From Phycisphaerae bacterium (GTDB lineage: Bacteria; Planctomycetota; Phycisphaerae; UBA1845): a stretch of 33,067 bases of DNA. The position numbers and the translations under genes were made by a program. Location: NCBI GenBank assembly GCA_029260035.1, contig JAJDEA010000045.1, positions 1 to 33,067 on the forward strand, written 5' to 3'. Below are positions 25,201 to 32,926 of the stretch, piece by piece. The notes beneath the pieces are model-generated. The model ran no database searches. It saw only the letters and a list, made by a program, of their open reading frames with translations, and had not been told where the DNA came from. Numbering within the stretch: the first letter of the stretch is position 1; each line of letters starts with the position of its first letter.

Positions 25201-27886
25201 GCCTCCCTCATTGCAGGGCCTTGCGTATGATCCGAATACAGGCACGGTGTTTGCAACGGATACCACGAGAGACCATCTGTATACGATCAATCCGTTGACA
25301 GGGTCAGCCACGACTGTGGGGCCTTTGGGATTTGCCAACGTAAGTGATCTTGCTTTTGATCCCAATTCAAACACGTTGTACGGTAAGGACACAAATACAA
25401 ATCAGTTAATAACGATCAACACGTTGACTGGCGCAGGAACGGCGGTAGCAACAATAGGGTCTTGTTGTGTCAACGGTCTGGCTTTTGACCAAAGCACAAA
25501 CACATTATTCGGTTTGGAAGAATTCCCCGGAGGGTTGGTCGCAATAAATACAACGACGGGCGCGATTACGCCGATTGGAGCTGCGGTATCTGGTCAAGTA
25601 CGAGGTCTTGCCTTTGATGCAGCAACCAATACGTTATTTGGTACGAACGTTCTTTTCGAACAGTTGATTACGATTAACACGACAACGGGCGCCAGCACGT
25701 TTGTAGGGCCGACGAAGCATAGAGACATCACAGGGCTAGCTGTGATCCTGTTTTCCAATGATTGCAACGGTAACCAGATTCCCGACGAATGTGACATCGC
25801 AAATTGCGCCGGCGATCCCGCGTGCAATGACTGCAACAGCAACACGATCCCGGACGAATGCGATCTGGTCGCGATGACCAGTCCGGATTGTGATTTTAAC
25901 GGCGTACCCGACGAATGCGATCTTTCCGAATGCAGCGGCCAACCTGCATGTGGCGACTGCAACAACAACGGCTTCCCGGACGTTTGTGACATCACCTTGG
26001 GATCGTCACTTGATGTGAACCTTAACGGCATCCCTGACGAATGCGACATCTGGGATGACGGAGCGCCCAGCGATAACAACTGGAGTACGAGTACCAACTG
26101 GCTTGATGACACGACGCCGGTTCCCGGTGACAAGGTGTTGATCGACGGCGGTCAGGCGCCGCAGGCCATCGTCGACCTGGACGTCCCGGCGACGGTCGAT
26201 CTGCTCTTTATTCAAAACGTCGCCACGCTGAACGTGACCGGATCGAGCGGGGAAGATCTGACCATCGCTGGTAGCGGCGGATTGATCTTGTCGGGCGATG
26301 AAGCCGCTTCTCCGTTCGGGCTACCGAAGGCGAATCTACTTGTGGCAAACGATCGATCGATCAACGTTCCAAACGGACCTGTTCTTCTTAAAGCAACCGG
26401 CCTGTACCGGGCGTCATCAGCCAAAGCTGCCGTAGATGCATCGATCAATACCGCCATGCTGGAAATCCGCGAGGGTTTTCCGCCTGGCGAAGTCACGCTT
26501 ACCGATACCATGTCGTTGACCACAACGGGTGACGTGGTGATGCGGTATGCTCCCGAGGGACATTTGTTTCCGCCTGCTCCGTGTGGAACGGCGGGCGCGG
26601 CACTTCGTGGTGGCGCGATCGACCGACCGAGGCTCAAGGCCGACGATTTTTCCAGCGTTGCTATTGGCGCAAGCTTGCGCATCCAAGGTGGCGCGAACAT
26701 CTTCATCGGCCCCGACGCTTCATTTGTAGTGAACGGTAGTATCATCAACGAAGCGACCGTTTGTCCTGAGGAAATCGATCTCAGCAGAGCCACCGTGACG
26801 ATCGGTAGCGGAGCGTTGCGGTCGCAACTGGCGGGTCTATCCACGTTTGAAGTTGCAGGCGAGAACCGGGGCGCAAACGCAACGGGCTTTACCGACAACT
26901 TCGCAGTCGGCTCACTCATCGCAGCTTCAGGGGCTGATGTGAGCTTTGTAGACCTGATCGACAACAACGCAAATGGCGCAACGGATGCGCTCTACGTCGG
27001 CAACCTCGAATTCGGTGCGGGGTCGATCATTACGATCGACAACAGCAAGATTTATTACAACAATCTCACAGACAATTCTTTGTCACTAACGATCCTTGGT
27101 AGCGGGCAACTCACCGCGCTAACAAATCAAATCGCCGAGCCGCTCGCTGCCTCCGGCTATCCACATGGATCGCCGAAGAATCGTTACCTGAGCTTCGCAC
27201 CGAATGCAGCGACGATCGGCATACCGCATGGCTACGAAGTAACGCATGTGGATTCGGGAGTTGCGTGGTACATTAGTACGCCCCGCACGACGCCGATTGC
27301 TGTCGTCGGCGAAGCCTTGACCTTCCTTGTCAGTGATGGCTTGCCCCCTCAGTTTGACTTCGGCACACTACCGGCCGTTCACGTTGGTGGTTGCTTGATT
27401 GCCACGGGTGAGACTTACGAGGTTCGTGCCGTGGATAGTACGGGGACCATTTTCTCTGCGCCACTTGTCGCCACCTCGGCCGGCGTGCCAATCAATGGCC
27501 GCTTTTGGTCGGACATTGTGGGCGCCTTCAGTGTTTCCGGAAATGCCAGCACATCGCCACCGACGCCGGCAAACAGATGGGAACCACCGAATGGTTCCAT
27601 GAATGGCTTTGATGTGACCGCAGTCTTGCGAGGGACGGACTCCGGAGATTCAACCAGGCCCCACATCACCTGGACTGACATTGATGGAGGCCCCTCAAGC
27701 ATTACGAACCGGGCGACGAACGGCAATGATGTGCTTCGCGCTGTCAACGCATTCGCGACAGGCACTGGTCGTGAATTCTATGCAACCGATCATCCAGATG
27801 TGGGTGGCGATGGCTGTCCAATTTGTGATGTTGCTACGTCAGGGCCTTGCGCAACCCCGCCGTTGGAGTCGGCGTTGCTGCCGTAG
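22202..27886 (+). CDS. Giant secreted multi-propeller protein with calcium-binding repeats
   Basis: ATG 22202 is chosen for GGAGG five bases upstream and because it starts a signal peptide (MKK..., cut after KVFA). The 1894 residues then hold, in order: six full and one partial Asp-box repeats (ARSTDNGATWS type, about 58 residues each, DNA 22370-23555); four DCNNNGIPDECDI-type calcium repeats (23564-23824); 14 blades of about 43 residues (GLAFDPNTNTLFG...QLITINTSTGAGT, 23908-25713); five more calcium repeats (25760-26050); a region beginning NNWSTSTNWLDD, rich in beta-strands; and a dockerin-like tail (NRWEPPNGSMNGFDVTAVLRG... NGNDVLRAVNAFATG). There are no active-site residues of sialidases, so a binding or structural surface role is more likely. 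It is one of the largest genes here and probably monocistronic. Confidence 0.88.
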   Translation: MKKNHTLLPCCSCRIFGVCSLAIIVLAALANLESKVFAQTCPAISAPASLNTNAGSDCCADRFPQLASDGAGHWVAVWESGNDIGGIGLDPDILFALSNDNGTNWTTPAALDTLAFGQNGTAPQIATSGGTWVAVWYTFTGGSPFADGDNLSARSIDNGATWGDVTALNTDAFGDSGDDREPQLAAGGAGVWGAVWHGLDIESDVFFTRSIDDGVSWSAPVDIFPASTNTNWRSHIAADGAGTWLAVWVSDEPVGEVAIDFDILCARSVDNGVSWSAPGHVVAGGGGNSDSSTPKIATDGAGTWVTVWVSEGPIFFDSNDDVLAARSTDNGATWSTPVTLTTPPINLDQENNLQITTDAAGNWLVVWDSNDGANSASEDGDVFYVRSTDGGISWTAPAFLNTNATADSGNDTAPAIATDGSGNWLAAWQSDENPGGVFGPELDILTASFVLTTDDCNNNGIPDECDIADATSPDCNSNGKPDECEIDVNSPTPGGPFFCGAGCDSDCNDNGIPDECDIASCAGDPACSDCNSNGIPDGCDLVGNLVGTNSEFFLELNSATGSASAISDVGLKGFESVGAMAFDPNTNTLFGADVTKDQLLRIAPLTGAVTAVGPMGFGGILGLAFDPNTNTLYGTDGAVHELITINTSTGAGTTVGPLGFIGMEGLAFDPNTNTLYGANGATGQLITINTSTGAGTAVGALGFADVRGLAFDPNTNTLFGTDQPTDELITINTTTGAGTTVGVVGSGLPGGLAFDPNNNKLFGSQTGNARQLITINQSTGAGTTVGPLGISTVPGLAFDPNSNTLYGTHSFNDQLITIDTVTGTGRVVGPLGLGVSELAFDPNTNTLYGLAGTLLMTINTLSGAATIVGPLGIGGVSGLAFDANTNTLFGSDFLADQLITINTTTGAGTPVGSLGFANVQGLAFDANTNTLFGSDLATKQLITINSSTGVGTTVGPLGFTNVSGLAFDPNTNTLFGSEATHQLLRIDPISAIRTVVGALGPPSLQGLAYDPNTGTVFATDTTRDHLYTINPLTGSATTVGPLGFANVSDLAFDPNSNTLYGKDTNTNQLITINTLTGAGTAVATIGSCCVNGLAFDQSTNTLFGLEEFPGGLVAINTTTGAITPIGAAVSGQVRGLAFDAATNTLFGTNVLFEQLITINTTTGASTFVGPTKHRDITGLAVILFSNDCNGNQIPDECDIANCAGDPACNDCNSNTIPDECDLVAMTSPDCDFNGVPDECDLSECSGQPACGDCNNNGFPDVCDITLGSSLDVNLNGIPDECDIWDDGAPSDNNWSTSTNWLDDTTPVPGDKVLIDGGQAPQAIVDLDVPATVDLLFIQNVATLNVTGSSGEDLTIAGSGGLILSGDEAASPFGLPKANLLVANDRSINVPNGPVLLKATGLYRASSAKAAVDASINTAMLEIREGFPPGEVTLTDTMSLTTTGDVVMRYAPEGHLFPPAPCGTAGAALRGGAIDRPRLKADDFSSVAIGASLRIQGGANIFIGPDASFVVNGSIINEATVCPEEIDLSRATVTIGSGALRSQLAGLSTFEVAGENRGANATGFTDNFAVGSLIAASGADVSFVDLIDNNANGATDALYVGNLEFGAGSIITIDNSKIYYNNLTDNSLSLTILGSGQLTALTNQIAEPLAASGYPHGSPKNRYLSFAPNAATIGIPHGYEVTHVDSGVAWYISTPRTTPIAVVGEALTFLVSDGLPPQFDFGTLPAVHVGGCLIATGETYEVRAVDSTGTIFSAPLVATSAGVPINGRFWSDIVGAFSVSGNASTSPPTPANRWEPPNGSMNGFDVTAVLRGTDSGDSTRPHITWTDIDGGPSSITNRATNGNDVLRAVNAFATGTGREFYATDHPDVGGDGCPICDVATSGPCATPPLESALLP
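23908..25713 (+). repeat. Tandem array of 14 ~129-bp coding repeats
   Basis: Fourteen consecutive copies encode a 42-44-residue unit with core GLAFDPNTNTL(F/Y)G, a variable turn, QLITINTxTGAGTxVGxLG. A degenerate fifteenth begins at about 25714 and then breaks into the calcium repeats. Copies differ in wobble bases, so the array is old rather than a recent amplification. Unit number and length fit two seven-bladed propellers. Confidence 0.9.
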
Positions 27887-28336
27887 GCGTGAGGACCTGA
27901 ATCCTGCGAGATGCGGCGGGCATTGTGCGAACTACGGATTCGTGCCATGTACAGGGTGCGGTGCGCGATCGGATTCACTGTGGGCTTCGATGCCGGACGC
28001 TTGTCCTTTTCTACTCGCTGCTGGCCTCCGCATATTCCATTAGGAGAATACACTCTGCCAACTCTTGCTTAGGGGGGTGTTGGGAAGATTCTTCTGGCAT
28101 CTGCTGCCTCTGCCAACGCTTTAGTTAGGTGGGGCCAACATGGCGCCCAGCCGAAGTTTGGTTGGCGAGGAACAGAGTGTCAAGTTCAGGCAGTTGAGTC
28201 ATGGACAATGCGCGCCGCGGCCTTCGTAAACCCAGGCCGACACAGGTTTCAGTCACCGCGACATTCCGATAGGATCCAGAGCGAGATACGAAAAATAGCT
28301 TTCGATATGCCTCGTAGGGCAATGGAGAGACAGACC
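27887..28336. other. Intergenic region with a degenerate duplicated motif, no gene seen
   Basis: About 450 bases after the giant gene. A block starting TCTGCCAAC...CTTAGG (about 28054-28082) is echoed at about 28108-28140 (TCTGCCAAC...GTTAGG), with several differences. Open frames on either strand lack ribosome sites and resemble nothing known. No clear terminator with a U-run was found for the upstream gene. Confidence 0.4.
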
Positions 28337-28909
28337 ATGAATCGCAAGAACCGTGACGTTCGCTCCCCGAAAACAGCCTCCCCCGTGATACCTATGGCCG
28401 GATGCATGAAGAATTTCAGTTACGTCATTGCAGTTTTGGCAGGGCTGCAAATTGTTGGTTGTGCCTCAATGGCGAGGCAATCATCGCCTCGCGACCTGGC
28501 CCACTATCCGTTTCCAAACGCTCAAGCGGAACTCCGAAGTGTACTCAAGGAGATAGTCAACGACGTTACTAACGCGAACGTTGAAGGTCTCCGCGATAGC
28601 CACCTCAAGTCTGAGAAATTTACGAAATTCGCAGGTGGTAAAGTATATGAACGAATGAACTACGATCAATGCATCGCCACTGAGACCGCCGCCATTACGT
28701 CAGTACAAGACTACAAGGTCGAGGTTAGAAACCTTAAAATCGACGTGTTCGGAGATGTAGCCATTATGACCTACTATCCACATAAGACAAAAAAGAAGAA
28801 CCATGAAGTCATTCGGTCGTCAGCTCGACAGACGCTTGTATTTCTCAAAACTGCTGACGGATGGAAGATCATTCACGAACATCAGTCGAAACAGAAGTTC
28901 GAAAAGTAG
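28337..28909 (+). CDS. Small lipoprotein with NTF2/SnoaL-like domain
   Basis: Start ATG 28337 has GGAG nine bases upstream. ATG 28406, without a good ribosome site, would begin exactly at the signal peptide MKNFSYVIAVLAGLQIVGC, whose lipobox (IVGC) predicts lipid attachment. With the earlier start the peptide has an unusually long polar n-region. The mature part, about 140 residues, has a helix (LRSVLKEIVNDVTNANVEGL), then strands ending RQTLVFLKTADGWKIIHEHQS, which is the characteristic close of SnoaL/DUF4440-type NTF2-fold domains. These are small ligand-binding or enzyme-like cones; the ligand is unknown. It would sit on the periplasmic side of a membrane. Lys-rich K-T-K-K-K-N near 160 is unusual but likely just a loop. 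Confidence 0.68.
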   Translation: MNRKNRDVRSPKTASPVIPMAGCMKNFSYVIAVLAGLQIVGCASMARQSSPRDLAHYPFPNAQAELRSVLKEIVNDVTNANVEGLRDSHLKSEKFTKFAGGKVYERMNYDQCIATETAAITSVQDYKVEVRNLKIDVFGDVAIMTYYPHKTKKKNHEVIRSSARQTLVFLKTADGWKIIHEHQSKQKFEK

Positions 28910-29301
28910 GTATCTTTCTCACGAGGGCACGCGTTCTCGGTCTCCTGAGAAGTGAAATCCTGGTGCGTCTTTCTAGAACATCCTCGAAGGTTTTAATTGC
29001 CCTCGTTCTTCCCGCATCGCTTACATTTCTTGAGCCAATGCCTATCGCTCAACCCGGAGACTTGGGGATATCGTCGGTCGAGATTGGGCGGTCTTGAGAC
29101 TACGTTGACTCGCCTGTCGCGAGCGGTGAAATTACTGTGGCAGTGAATCGTGTAATCCCGGAAGCCGAAACCAAATGACTCGATAGAAAAGCATGAAGGC
29201 ATTGGATAAAGATGCAGCGCGCCCTCGACCAAGTGCCCCATCCGATACCCTTAACTGCTGACAACGCTGAGGACATACGCCAGAAATGGACTGAGAACGC
29301 T
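28910..29301. other. Intergenic region between convergent genes, nothing recognised
   Basis: About 390 bases between the lipoprotein and the end of birA. A minus-strand frame (28993-29241) ends in a KKCKRCGK motif reminiscent of a zinc knuckle, but it lacks a ribosome site and a family match. No strong terminator for the leucine operon was found here. Confidence 0.4.
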
Positions 29302-29940
29302 CTAGAAACGGACGGGACTCACCGATCCGGGCAGTTTCCAACGCTCCCAGGCAGCGAGAATCGTTGACCCACCGTCGGCGATCGCAACGCTGTTCCAAGA
29401 CGTTACCGAGGTGACCATATCTGTTGCTAATAACGAGGCAGAGAGTCGGTGTTCCTCACTTGATCCCAGCAAGTCTTCGATCGCAACCGCTGGCGAAGCG
29501 CCCTTCAACAGGGCACGGTCTGCTGCACAAAGATTCACTCCGACCCCGGTGATGAGGGACCGAATCAACGCCCCCTCGACCATGGACTCAACCAGAATCC
29601 CGCCAAGCTTCCCGGAACCGATGTAGAGGTCGTTGATTGGCTTGAGCTTCACTTCAACGTCGAAATGTGCGTGGAGCACTTCGGCACAGGCAATACCGGC
29701 TGCGAGCGTGAAGCTCTGAATTGACAGTGCCGTGGGGTCAAGACCTTCGTCGAATCGCTGAACGATCGAGAGATAGAGACCCGCATCGCGCGGCGACGCC
29801 CATTTTCGCCCGTGACTTCCTTTCCCGGCGGTCTGTTCGCGCGCCAGCACATAGGCAACACCCTTAATCTCTCCGCGCGCGAGCAACCTCTTCGCTTCCT
29901 GGTTTGTGGAGTCTACCGAATCGAGATGGAACGCCTGCAT
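29302..29940 (-). CDS. birA: Biotin--[acetyl-CoA-carboxylase] ligase (BirA, catalytic domain only)
   Basis: Joins biotin to the acceptor lysine of carboxylases through biotinyl-AMP. Key motifs: DSTNQEAKR at 10-18 (biotin pocket), TAGKGSHGRKWASP at 37-50 (the GRGRxGR adenylate loop, here GKGSHGR), LKPINDLY at 99-106 (the KWPNDL lysine motif, with Pro-Ile instead of Trp-Pro), and KLGGILVE at 111-118. At 212 residues it lacks the N-terminal DNA-binding domain of E. coli BirA, so it is a monofunctional ligase, and it is also shorter than most at the C-terminus. It is the last gene of the leucine-degradation operon, 18 bases after HMG-CoA lyase, whose carboxylase partner is one of its substrates. 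Confidence 0.88.
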   Translation of the reverse strand: MQAFHLDSVDSTNQEAKRLLARGEIKGVAYVLAREQTAGKGSHGRKWASPRDAGLYLSIVQRFDEGLDPTALSIQSFTLAAGIACAEVLHAHFDVEVKLKPINDLYIGSGKLGGILVESMVEGALIRSLITGVGVNLCAADRALLKGASPAVAIEDLLGSSEEHRLSASLLATDMVTSVTSWNSVAIADGGSTILAAWERWKLPGSVSPVRF

Positions 29941-29958
29941 GCTCGCGTTTCCGGGAAG

Positions 29959-30873
29959 TTAATCGCCGTCAGTCGCACTGTTCGCGTGCAGACGTCGCCA
30001 CTGCGCGCTGAGTAAAGGCCGGCCCAGTGCAGTCGCAATGACAGATGCCGCCGCAACGACTTTCGTAAGATCGACGCCGGTTTGAATGCCCTCTTGATCC
30101 AGAAGATGCACAAGGTCTTCTGTCGCTAGGTTCCCGGCGGCACCAGGTGCAAAAGGACACCCGCCGAGGCCACCCGCGGCTGAGTCGAACGTCGTGATCC
30201 CAAGTTCCAAACCAGCGACGACGTTCGCGAGCGCCTTGCCGTATGTATCGTGAAAATGAAGCGCGATCTTGTCGACGGAAACATTTTTCAGGATGAAACC
30301 AACCGTTTTGTGAACATCGATCGGAGTAGCTGCTCCAAGGGTGTCACTAACCGCAACCTCATCGACGCCAATCTCAAGAAGTCGCGTAGTAACTTCCCGC
30401 GCGCGCTCTTTTTCGATTTGACCCTCGTACGGGCAAACGAAACACGTCGAAACGTATCCCCGCACACTCATACCCGCTTCGTTCGCGCGCTTGGCGATTG
30501 GCGCAAACGCCGCGATCGACTCGTCGATGGACATGCCAATGTTCTTCTGCGTGAACGACTCGGAGGCGGCAGTAAAAACAGCAACACGTTTAATCCCCGA
30601 CTCGATTGCCCGGCCCAGTCCCCTCTCGTTGGGAACCAGCGCGGAGAATGTAACATCGGGGGCGTTGGGGAGTTTTGCTATAAGCTCGGACGCGTCGGCG
30701 AGTTGCGGAACTCGTTTGGGATTCACAAACGACGTCACCTCGATCTGCGATAGACCGGCTACGACAAGCTTTTGGATGAAACGCGCTTTGACGTCGGTCG
30801 TGATCGGCTCGCTCTCGTTTTGCAGGCCGTCACGCGGACCGACCTCGACGACCGTTACGCGATCAGGAAGCAC
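29959..30873 (-). CDS. mvaB: Hydroxymethylglutaryl-CoA lyase
   Basis: Splits HMG-CoA into acetyl-CoA and acetoacetate, the last step of leucine degradation. TIM-barrel family motifs: VEVGPRDGLQNE at the N-terminus (catalytic Arg and metal Asp), TSFVNPKRVPQLAD, STCFVCPYEG, ALHFHDTYGKA (metal His pair) and the flexible loop GGLGGCPFAPGAAGNLATED with the catalytic Cys. GTG 30873 is chosen as start because GGAGG lies six bases upstream and the protein then begins at the family N-terminus; the frame is open back to 30912. It gives 304 residues, usual for the family. It overlaps the end of the biotin-carrier gene by 11 bases, which suggests translational coupling. Confidence 0.94.
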   Translation of the reverse strand: MLPDRVTVVEVGPRDGLQNESEPITTDVKARFIQKLVVAGLSQIEVTSFVNPKRVPQLADASELIAKLPNAPDVTFSALVPNERGLGRAIESGIKRVAVFTAASESFTQKNIGMSIDESIAAFAPIAKRANEAGMSVRGYVSTCFVCPYEGQIEKERAREVTTRLLEIGVDEVAVSDTLGAATPIDVHKTVGFILKNVSVDKIALHFHDTYGKALANVVAGLELGITTFDSAAGGLGGCPFAPGAAGNLATEDLVHLLDQEGIQTGVDLTKVVAAASVIATALGRPLLSAQWRRLHANSATDGD

Positions 30874-31396
30874 TTTCCGCCTCCACTGCATCCAGCATAA
30901 CAAGCACCTCACCCATTGGAACGAGTTCGCCGACGTTGCAGCGAACCTCCTTGACCGTTCCGGAGTGCGGCACAGAAAGCGTCATTTCCATCTTCATGGA
31001 CTCAAGAATAACCAAAGCCTGATGTGCCTCAAACTTGTCACCTGGTGCGACGTTGATTTTCAAAACCGTTCCGGGCATTGGCGCAGCAACTTGATCGACC
31101 AGAGCGGCATCCGCTGCCCCTCGCCGCCGTTGCGTGCGATCAATGACATCGACCGTGTGTCGCCGCCCGTCAACCCATACTTCGACTACACCGTCATGCA
31201 CAGATGTATAAAACTTATGTACCCTCCCGCGGAGATGCAGCCACCCTGCACCCGGCCCAGTACGCTCTATTTCGACGGCGGTCACATCGTCGCCAGCGCG
31301 AAATATATACGAATCGGCATCTGCCTCGTTGCCGCGTTCCAGCGAAACATCGACCGGTTCACATGCGTCGGCAAGTTGAAGTCGCAACTTTTTCAC
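30863..31396 (-). CDS. mccA: Methylcrotonyl-CoA carboxylase biotin-carrier part (3' half of split alpha subunit)
   Basis: Residues 1-85 match the BT linker domain of acyl-CoA carboxylase alpha subunits (GWLHLRGRVHKFYTS... VEVWVDGRRHTVDV). Residues 103-170 are a biotinyl domain: VAAPMPGTVLKINV and LESMKMEM, with biotin on K135. The GTG start at 31396 is the codon immediately after the TAG of the preceding gene and in the same frame, with GGAGG and a run of G upstream. Together the two genes make one ordinary alpha subunit of about 685 residues interrupted by one amber codon. It may therefore be a true gene split with re-initiation, a readthrough site, or an error. The BirA downstream would biotinylate it. 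Confidence 0.88.
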   Translation of the reverse strand: MKKLRLQLADACEPVDVSLERGNEADADSYIFRAGDDVTAVEIERTGPGAGWLHLRGRVHKFYTSVHDGVVEVWVDGRRHTVDVIDRTQRRRGAADAALVDQVAAPMPGTVLKINVAPGDKFEAHQALVILESMKMEMTLSVPHSGTVKEVRCNVGELVPMGEVLVMLDAVEAESAS

Positions 31397-32920
31397 CTAC
31401 GCCCCCCTCCATCCGCCGTCCGCGTGCCACGGAGCATCATTCGCAGTCATCTGGCGGCGGGAACCATCACCTCGATCGGACGTGCGACCGTTTTCGCGGA
31501 GCGCCAAAGCTGCGGCGATCAGAACTTCTTCCTCGGTCGAGCAATGTGAATCACTCGCATCTCGCGAGGGTGCAACAGAGTGCTCTTCCAAAAACCCGGT
31601 ATGCGTGTCACCGGCGATAAACGCAGGATGCGCGATCAGGTTGCCAAGAAATTCAATGTTGGTTGTCACGCCCAGTACAACGAATCGATCGAGCGCACAA
31701 GCGAGTCGCGAGAGCGACTCATCGCGCGTTTGTCCGAAACAAATGAGCTTCGCAAGCATCGGGTCGTAGTAAACCGAAACATCGCTTCCCTCCGTCACAC
31801 CCGAATCGACACGGATGTTCATTCCCGTCGGGGCAACGTAACGGGTGATCGTTCCTATGGACGGAAGAAATCCATTGGCGGCGTCCTCCGCATAAACGCG
31901 AACCTCGACGGCGTGCCCATCGGCAACCAACTCTTCCTGCTTAAATGGAAGCTCTTCGCCCAACGCCACCAGGACTTGCGCTCGAACCAGATCGTGCCGT
32001 AGCGTCATCTCCGTCACCGGATGTTCGACTTGCAGTCGCGTATTGATTTCCAGGAAGTAAAAGTTGCCGGATTCGTCGAGGAGAAACTCAACCGTTCCGG
32101 CATTCGTATAGTTCACCGCTTTCGCAGCCGCGACAGCTGCCGCACCCATGCGTTTTCGCAAGTCAGGCGTGAGTGCCTGCGAAGGCGTTTCTTCGACAAT
32201 CTTCTGATGGCGACGCTGAACCGAGCATTCGCGTTCGAACAGATGCACGACATTGCCTTGGGAATCGCCAAAAATCTGAAACTCGATGTGGCGAGGACGC
32301 TCGATGAATTTTTCGAGAAACACCGTCGCGTCGCCAAAAGACGATTTAGCTTCACGACGGGCAGCCTCCAGCGAACTCACCAGATCCTTCTCACTTGCAA
32401 CGACACGCATCCCCTTACCGCCACCACCGGAAGCCGCCTTGATCAACACAGGGTAGCCGATCGTTTTCGCTTCTTCGGCTATCGTCTTTGAGTCAGGAAC
32501 GAGATTGGCGTCGCCCGACCAGCCGGGCACGACCGGGACACCCGCTTTTTCGAGCGTTCTCTTGGCGACAATCTTGTTGCCCATCGCACGCATTGCGTCT
32601 GGGCTTGGACCGATGAACGTAATCCCCGCCTTCGCGCAGGCCTCTGCGAATTCAGGATTCTCCGACAGAAACCCGTATCCAGGGTGAATCGCATCGACGC
32701 CATGCGACTTGGCGATTTCGATAATCGCGCCGCCGCGCAAGTAGGTATCTGCAGCAGTCTCGCCGTCGAGTGGATAGGCCTCATCTGCACAGCCAACGTG
32801 TACGGCTGCCCGATCCGGGCGCGAGTAAATCGCAACGACAGTAATCCCCATTTCGCGCAGCGTCTGCGAAACGCGAACAGCGATCTCACCTCGGTTTGCG
32901 ATTAGAACCTTACGAAACAT
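31397..32920 (-). CDS. mccA: Methylcrotonyl-CoA carboxylase biotin-carboxylase part (5' half of split alpha subunit)
   Basis: Carboxylates biotin using ATP and bicarbonate; the paired beta subunit, outside the window, passes CO2 to 3-methylcrotonyl-CoA. The biotin-carboxylase signatures are complete: RKVLIANRGEIAVRV at the start, HPGYGFLSENPEFA, the ATP-grasp glycine loop KAASGGGGKGMR, EFQIFGDSQGNVVHLFERE, CSVQRRHQKIVEETPS, and EINTRLQVEHPVTE. It is 507 residues, longer than stand-alone AccC (about 450), and ends in APWHADGGWRGA, the conserved bridge to the BT domain in fused alpha subunits, where TAG 31397-31399 interrupts. ATG 32920 lies six bases after the hydratase stop. Assignment to leucine catabolism rests on the neighbours; a propionyl- or geranyl-CoA carboxylase is the main alternative. 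Confidence 0.9.
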   Translation of the reverse strand: MFRKVLIANRGEIAVRVSQTLREMGITVVAIYSRPDRAAVHVGCADEAYPLDGETAADTYLRGGAIIEIAKSHGVDAIHPGYGFLSENPEFAEACAKAGITFIGPSPDAMRAMGNKIVAKRTLEKAGVPVVPGWSGDANLVPDSKTIAEEAKTIGYPVLIKAASGGGGKGMRVVASEKDLVSSLEAARREAKSSFGDATVFLEKFIERPRHIEFQIFGDSQGNVVHLFERECSVQRRHQKIVEETPSQALTPDLRKRMGAAAVAAAKAVNYTNAGTVEFLLDESGNFYFLEINTRLQVEHPVTEMTLRHDLVRAQVLVALGEELPFKQEELVADGHAVEVRVYAEDAANGFLPSIGTITRYVAPTGMNIRVDSGVTEGSDVSVYYDPMLAKLICFGQTRDESLSRLACALDRFVVLGVTTNIEFLGNLIAHPAFIAGDTHTGFLEEHSVAPSRDASDSHCSTEEEVLIAAALALRENGRTSDRGDGSRRQMTANDAPWHADGGWRGA

Positions 32921-32926
32921 TGACAG

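Noticed and set aside
23350..25392. Long open frames on the minus strand antisense to the giant gene.
   Set aside because: They are repetitive shadows of the tandem coding repeats and have no start signals or families of their own.
28050..28140. Motifs GTTAGGT and GCCAAC suggested an integron attC site.
   Set aside because: The inverse core does not fit RYYYAAC, the arms do not fold together, and there is no cassette array.
28993..29241. Minus-strand frame ending in KKCKRCGK, possible zinc protein.
   Set aside because: Only one CxxC pair, no ribosome site, no recognisable domain.
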